Assembly (NCBI GenBank): GCA_020345785.1
Contig: CP070771.1
Coordinates: forward strand, 4,387,253 to 4,396,391
DNA from: Desulfobacterales bacterium
Lineage (GTDB): Bacteria > Desulfobacterota > Desulfobacteria > Desulfobacterales > JAFDCJ01
Direction of reading: 5' to 3'
DNA length: 9,139 nt
Of this stretch, positions 7,022 through 9,139 are shown one piece after another. Every line of letters starts with the position of its first letter. Position 1 is the stretch's first letter. The notes under the pieces are model-generated. The model had not been told where the DNA came from and did not search any database. It saw only the letters and a list, made by a program, of their open reading frames with translations. Both the position numbers and the translations under genes were made by a program.

Positions 7022-7543
7022 TCCATCTTGATCGTCGCAGTCTGGTGGGAGTGGTTTGTGCTTGCATCCCGCTGTTTTTAAGCGGGACAACCGCGATCTT
7101 CTGTGCCGGCGCGGCCGAGTAAATAGCGGTTGGAAACCGCTTCCACTACCAAACATCTCTTAAGTCAACAATGTTGGGGGTAAATCCTGCCCCTACATAT
7201 CTGCCGCATTACAGAGAAGGCCATAATTAAGCAGACATAAAAGATGTCCCTGGCAGCAACCATGCTTTTATTCATTTAGAAATGGCTTTCGGCGCAGGGC
7301 TTTAGGCACAAGAGGCACACCATAATGTTTTAAAATAGATGTGTCATCCCGCAACGGCGAGGGTAAAGGTTTTTTTCGATTTTTAATACATCTAATGTCT
7401 AATGATTTATGCTCGGCGTATTAATCTCGTGCATGGTCTAAGCTAGTACGGTTGTTCTAAGAGTAAATAAGGATAAGGTTTCGCCCGAAGGCAGCAGACG
7501 GGATGGCCGCAATCGAAGTTCATATGATACAGGACGATTAACG
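7022..7543. other. 522-bp non-coding gap with REP-like element between the aldehyde dehydrogenase and the lyase-family gene
   Basis: No gene is supported. It begins with REP-like copy B (7045-7146). Next comes a GGGGGTAAATCCTGCCCCTAC segment (about 7174-7195) that looks like another short dispersed repeat able to fold on GGGG/CCCC. From 7200 to 7543 the DNA is AT-richer, and I see no recognisable motif, promoter or terminator. Confidence 0.5.
7045..7146. repeat. REP-like inverted pair, copy B, with a 29-nt hairpin insert
   Basis: This copy has the same architecture as the element at 2243-2315. The left unit begins GTGGGAGTGGTTTGT (7045-7059) and resumes as AACCGCGAT (7089-7097). Between them is a 29-nt insert (7060-7088) that has its own stem TCCCGCT/AGCGGGA. 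The right unit is 7123-7146. The spacer between units is 25 nt, exactly as in copy A, and agrees at about 17 of 25-27 aligned bases. Without the insert the two copies have identical lengths (73 nt). Both are followed shortly by AACATCT. Confidence 0.8.
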
Positions 7544-8557
7544 ATGAGCAAAATGATGATCAAAGGATCCTTCGTTGCTTTAATTACGCCCTTCAAAGAT
7601 GACGGCTCGGTGGATATCGAAGGATTTCGCCGACTGATCGAATTTCAAGCGCTCAACGGCACCGGCGCGCTACTAATCATGGGCTCGACCGGCGAGGTGT
7701 CGCTGCTCTCAAAGGAAGAGCGGCAGCAGGTTATCTCTGAAACGGTGAAATTCAGGCAAGACGGTATGCCTCTTTTTTACGGCTGCACCGGCAACAACAC
7801 GCAGGAAACGATCAAAATGGTCGAATTTGCCGCCAAAGCAGGCGCCGATGGTGCCATTGTCACTGTTCCCTCCTACATCTATGCCCCGGTTGATGCCGCG
7901 ATCAGATATTTTCTGGAAGTTGCCGACGCCAGCCCCATTCCGGTCGGCATATACAATAATCCGGTGCGGGTGGGGACGGACCTGCCGGCAGACGCCATCA
8001 TTGAGCTGGCCGATCATCCCAATATCGTCATCGACAAGGAGGCCATGGCCCGTCCCGGCCAGATCGCCCAAATTCTGGCGGCCAAAAAAGACATGTCTCT
8101 CATGTGCTGCGACTCACCGAACCTGGGCCTGGTGCCGGCGGTAATGTCGCTGGGCGGCCACGGAACCGCCAATATGTCCGGCAATATCGCACCGCGGGAG
8201 ATGGCCGTTATTTCCAGGCCCTGGGAGACATATGCGGACGCGGTTAATTTTCGGCAGACCTACCTGAAACTGCTGCCCCTGATCCAATTCAACTATTCCC
8301 GGGTGAATCCGGTTCCGGTCAAATCCCTTGCCAAGGCCCTGGGACTGCCGGCGGGCAACCTGCGCAAGCCCTATTTGAACATGACCGGCCAGGCCTTGCA
8401 GCGCGGCGTGGAAATCGCGCGAAATCTGGGCCTGGTCGAGCAGTACAATTTTCAAGTCAAAGAGGAAGACTTCGTGGATCGGAAAGAAACGGCTCCGCCG
8501 AATGCATCGGCAGACTCCCGGGCGCAGATGGCAACCGGAAAGTGCTTTGTCGATTGA
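7544..8557 (+). CDS. Dihydrodipicolinate synthase (DapA)/N-acetylneuraminate lyase family pyruvate-dependent aldolase
   Basis: This is a class I aldolase of the DapA/NanA superfamily, a cytoplasmic TIM barrel that forms a Schiff base with pyruvate or a 2-oxo acid. The Schiff-base lysine is K165 in IVIDKEA, 28 residues after Y137 of IYNNP, the same spacing as Y133-K161 in E. coli DapA. R142 matches DapA R138. The 2-oxo-acid carboxylate loop is GSTGE (47-51), with Ser where DapA has Thr but as in NanA. A later glycine-rich block reads GGHGTANMSGNIAP. The protein has 337 aa against about 292-300 for DapA, and the excess is a polar C-terminal tail from about residue 303. The start has only AGGA (7531-7534), 9 nt upstream. 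It could be a true dapA, but the long gaps and nearby dehydrogenase genes make a catabolic lyase equally possible. Confidence 0.88.
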   Translation: MSKMMIKGSFVALITPFKDDGSVDIEGFRRLIEFQALNGTGALLIMGSTGEVSLLSKEERQQVISETVKFRQDGMPLFYGCTGNNTQETIKMVEFAAKAGADGAIVTVPSYIYAPVDAAIRYFLEVADASPIPVGIYNNPVRVGTDLPADAIIELADHPNIVIDKEAMARPGQIAQILAAKKDMSLMCCDSPNLGLVPAVMSLGGHGTANMSGNIAPREMAVISRPWETYADAVNFRQTYLKLLPLIQFNYSRVNPVPVKSLAKALGLPAGNLRKPYLNMTGQALQRGVEIARNLGLVEQYNFQVKEEDFVDRKETAPPNASADSRAQMATGKCFVD

Positions 8558-8596
8558 GCGTAGAGTCTTATTTGTTATTTCTTTGTGTTTTATGAA

Positions 8597-8613
8597 ATCC
8601 GCCTCAGGCGGAT
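8597..8613. repeat. Short perfect palindrome after the lyase-family gene
   Basis: ATCCGCCT and AGGCGGAT flank a single central C. It lies 40 nt after the stop codon and directly before the 34-nt inverted repeat. There is no T-run after it, so it is not a classical terminator. It may be the edge of the neighbouring repeat. Confidence 0.6.
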
Positions 8614-8614
8614 C

Positions 8615-8695
8615 ATCACGAAAACACGAAATCTAGAAAGCACGAAATTTATCTTTTCTCCATTTCGTGTTTTCGTCCTTTCGTGCTTTCGTGAT
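8615..8695. repeat. 34-nt imperfect inverted repeat built on CACGAAA units
   Basis: The left arm 8615-8648 and right arm 8662-8695 are each 34 nt. The left arm matches the reverse complement of the right at 28 of 34 positions, around a 13-nt loop. The left arm reads as three CACGAAA-type units and the right as three to four TTTCGTG units. A T-run (8703-8708) follows after 7 nt, so a transcript could form a long hairpin with some terminator-like character. It lies between the lyase-family gene and the SDR gene and encodes nothing. Confidence 0.75.
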
Positions 8696-8761
8696 TAATT
8701 ACTTTTTTGGTTCCGGCTTGTCCGGGTTGGGATTATAAATACTTCATAAGGCGTGTGAAGA

Positions 8762-9139
8762 ATGACGCAATTTGCCCGTAAAAACGTATTGATCACCGGA
8801 GGAGCGAGCGGTATCGGGCGGCGCATGGCCGAAAAAATCGCCGGCAAAGGCGGAACCGTCATTATCTGGGACATTGACCAAAAAAAATTGAGTCATGTTG
8901 AATCGGAGCTAAAAAAGCCCGGATGCAATCTTTTTACCTATATCTGCGATGTATCAGACAGGAAGAAGGTCTATTTCACCGCGGAACAAGTGAAAAAAGA
9001 TATCGGCAAAGTCGATATTCTCATCAATAATGCCGGCATCGTATCGGGCAAGCCGCTCCTTGAATGCACGGATGAACAGATAGAAAAGACATTTCAAGTG
9101 AACAGCTTGGCGTTCATCTGGACAATCCGGGCCTTCCTT
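8762..9139 (+). CDS. Short-chain dehydrogenase/reductase (SDR), 3'-partial
   Basis: The first 126 codons of a classical SDR, an NAD(P)-dependent oxidoreductase with a Rossmann fold, are visible. The start MTQFARKNVLITGGASGIG carries the cofactor motif TGGASGIG (residues 12-19). WDID (36-39) puts an Asp (D37) at the end of the second strand, which usually favours NAD+ over NADP+. DVSD (63-66) contacts the adenine, NNAG (89-92) is the structural motif, and N114 in QVNS is the catalytic Asn. The active-site Ser-Tyr-Lys lies beyond the window. The stretch QIEKTFQVNSLAFIWTIRAFL strongly recalls the SDR16C group (17-beta-HSD11/13, RDH10, DHRS3). The ribosome-binding site is weak (AAGG at 8748-8751). 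Its substrate cannot be told. Confidence 0.9.
   Translation, partial: MTQFARKNVLITGGASGIGRRMAEKIAGKGGTVIIWDIDQKKLSHVESELKKPGCNLFTYICDVSDRKKVYFTAEQVKKDIGKVDILINNAGIVSGKPLLECTDEQIEKTFQVNSLAFIWTIRAFL

Noticed and set aside
8615..8695. CRISPR-like array from the repeated CACGAAA units
   Set aside because: The units are 7-8 nt, adjacent and inverted, with no regular unique spacers and no cas genes.
8718..8739. TTGTCC and TATAAA as a promoter for the SDR gene
   Set aside because: The spacing is only 10 nt, far from the 16-18 nt needed.

Overview
The window looks like chromosomal DNA of a Gram-negative, anaerobe-type bacterium. The L13 and S9 protein sequences and the style of the intergenic repeats suggest a Desulfobacterota (Deltaproteobacteria) relative. 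That placement is inference from memory of the families, not a search result.

Layout. Positions 1-362 hold the 3' part of rplM (L13), followed by rpsI (S9, 388-783) and a clear intrinsic terminator (807-843) that closes the ribosomal operon. After a non-coding stretch come the three subunits of prokaryotic 5-oxoprolinase, all on the + strand: pxpA (1190-1972), then a repeat-filled gap of 566 bp, then pxpB (2539-3234), which overlaps pxpC (3213-4175). A thiamine-diphosphate enzyme of the acetolactate synthase type converges on pxpC from the - strand (4164-5153). It has lost its N-terminal domain. On the + strand just beyond it (about 5286-5402) lies what looks like the C-terminal end of an AraC-type regulator, also without its front part. 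A complete aldehyde dehydrogenase (5546-7021), a complete DapA/NanA-family pyruvate aldolase (7544-8557) and the first 126 codons of a short-chain dehydrogenase (8762 to the window end) follow on the + strand.

How the genes work together. PxpA, PxpB and PxpC together form ATP-dependent 5-oxoprolinase, which opens 5-oxoproline (pyroglutamate) to glutamate. The aldehyde dehydrogenase, lyase-family and SDR genes are consistent with small-molecule catabolism, but long repeat-bearing gaps separate them, so a common pathway is only a guess.

The gaps are rich in small dispersed repeats. Two copies of a REP-like inverted pair (2243-2315 and 7045-7146) are colinear except for a 29-nt hairpin insert in one of them. 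A 34+34 nt imperfect palindrome precedes the SDR gene. Another imperfect palindrome lies in the pxpA-pxpB gap. I found no CRISPR array, tRNA, rRNA, transposase, phage gene or clear new system. The most unusual points are the repeat architecture and the probable double truncation near 5154-5285.
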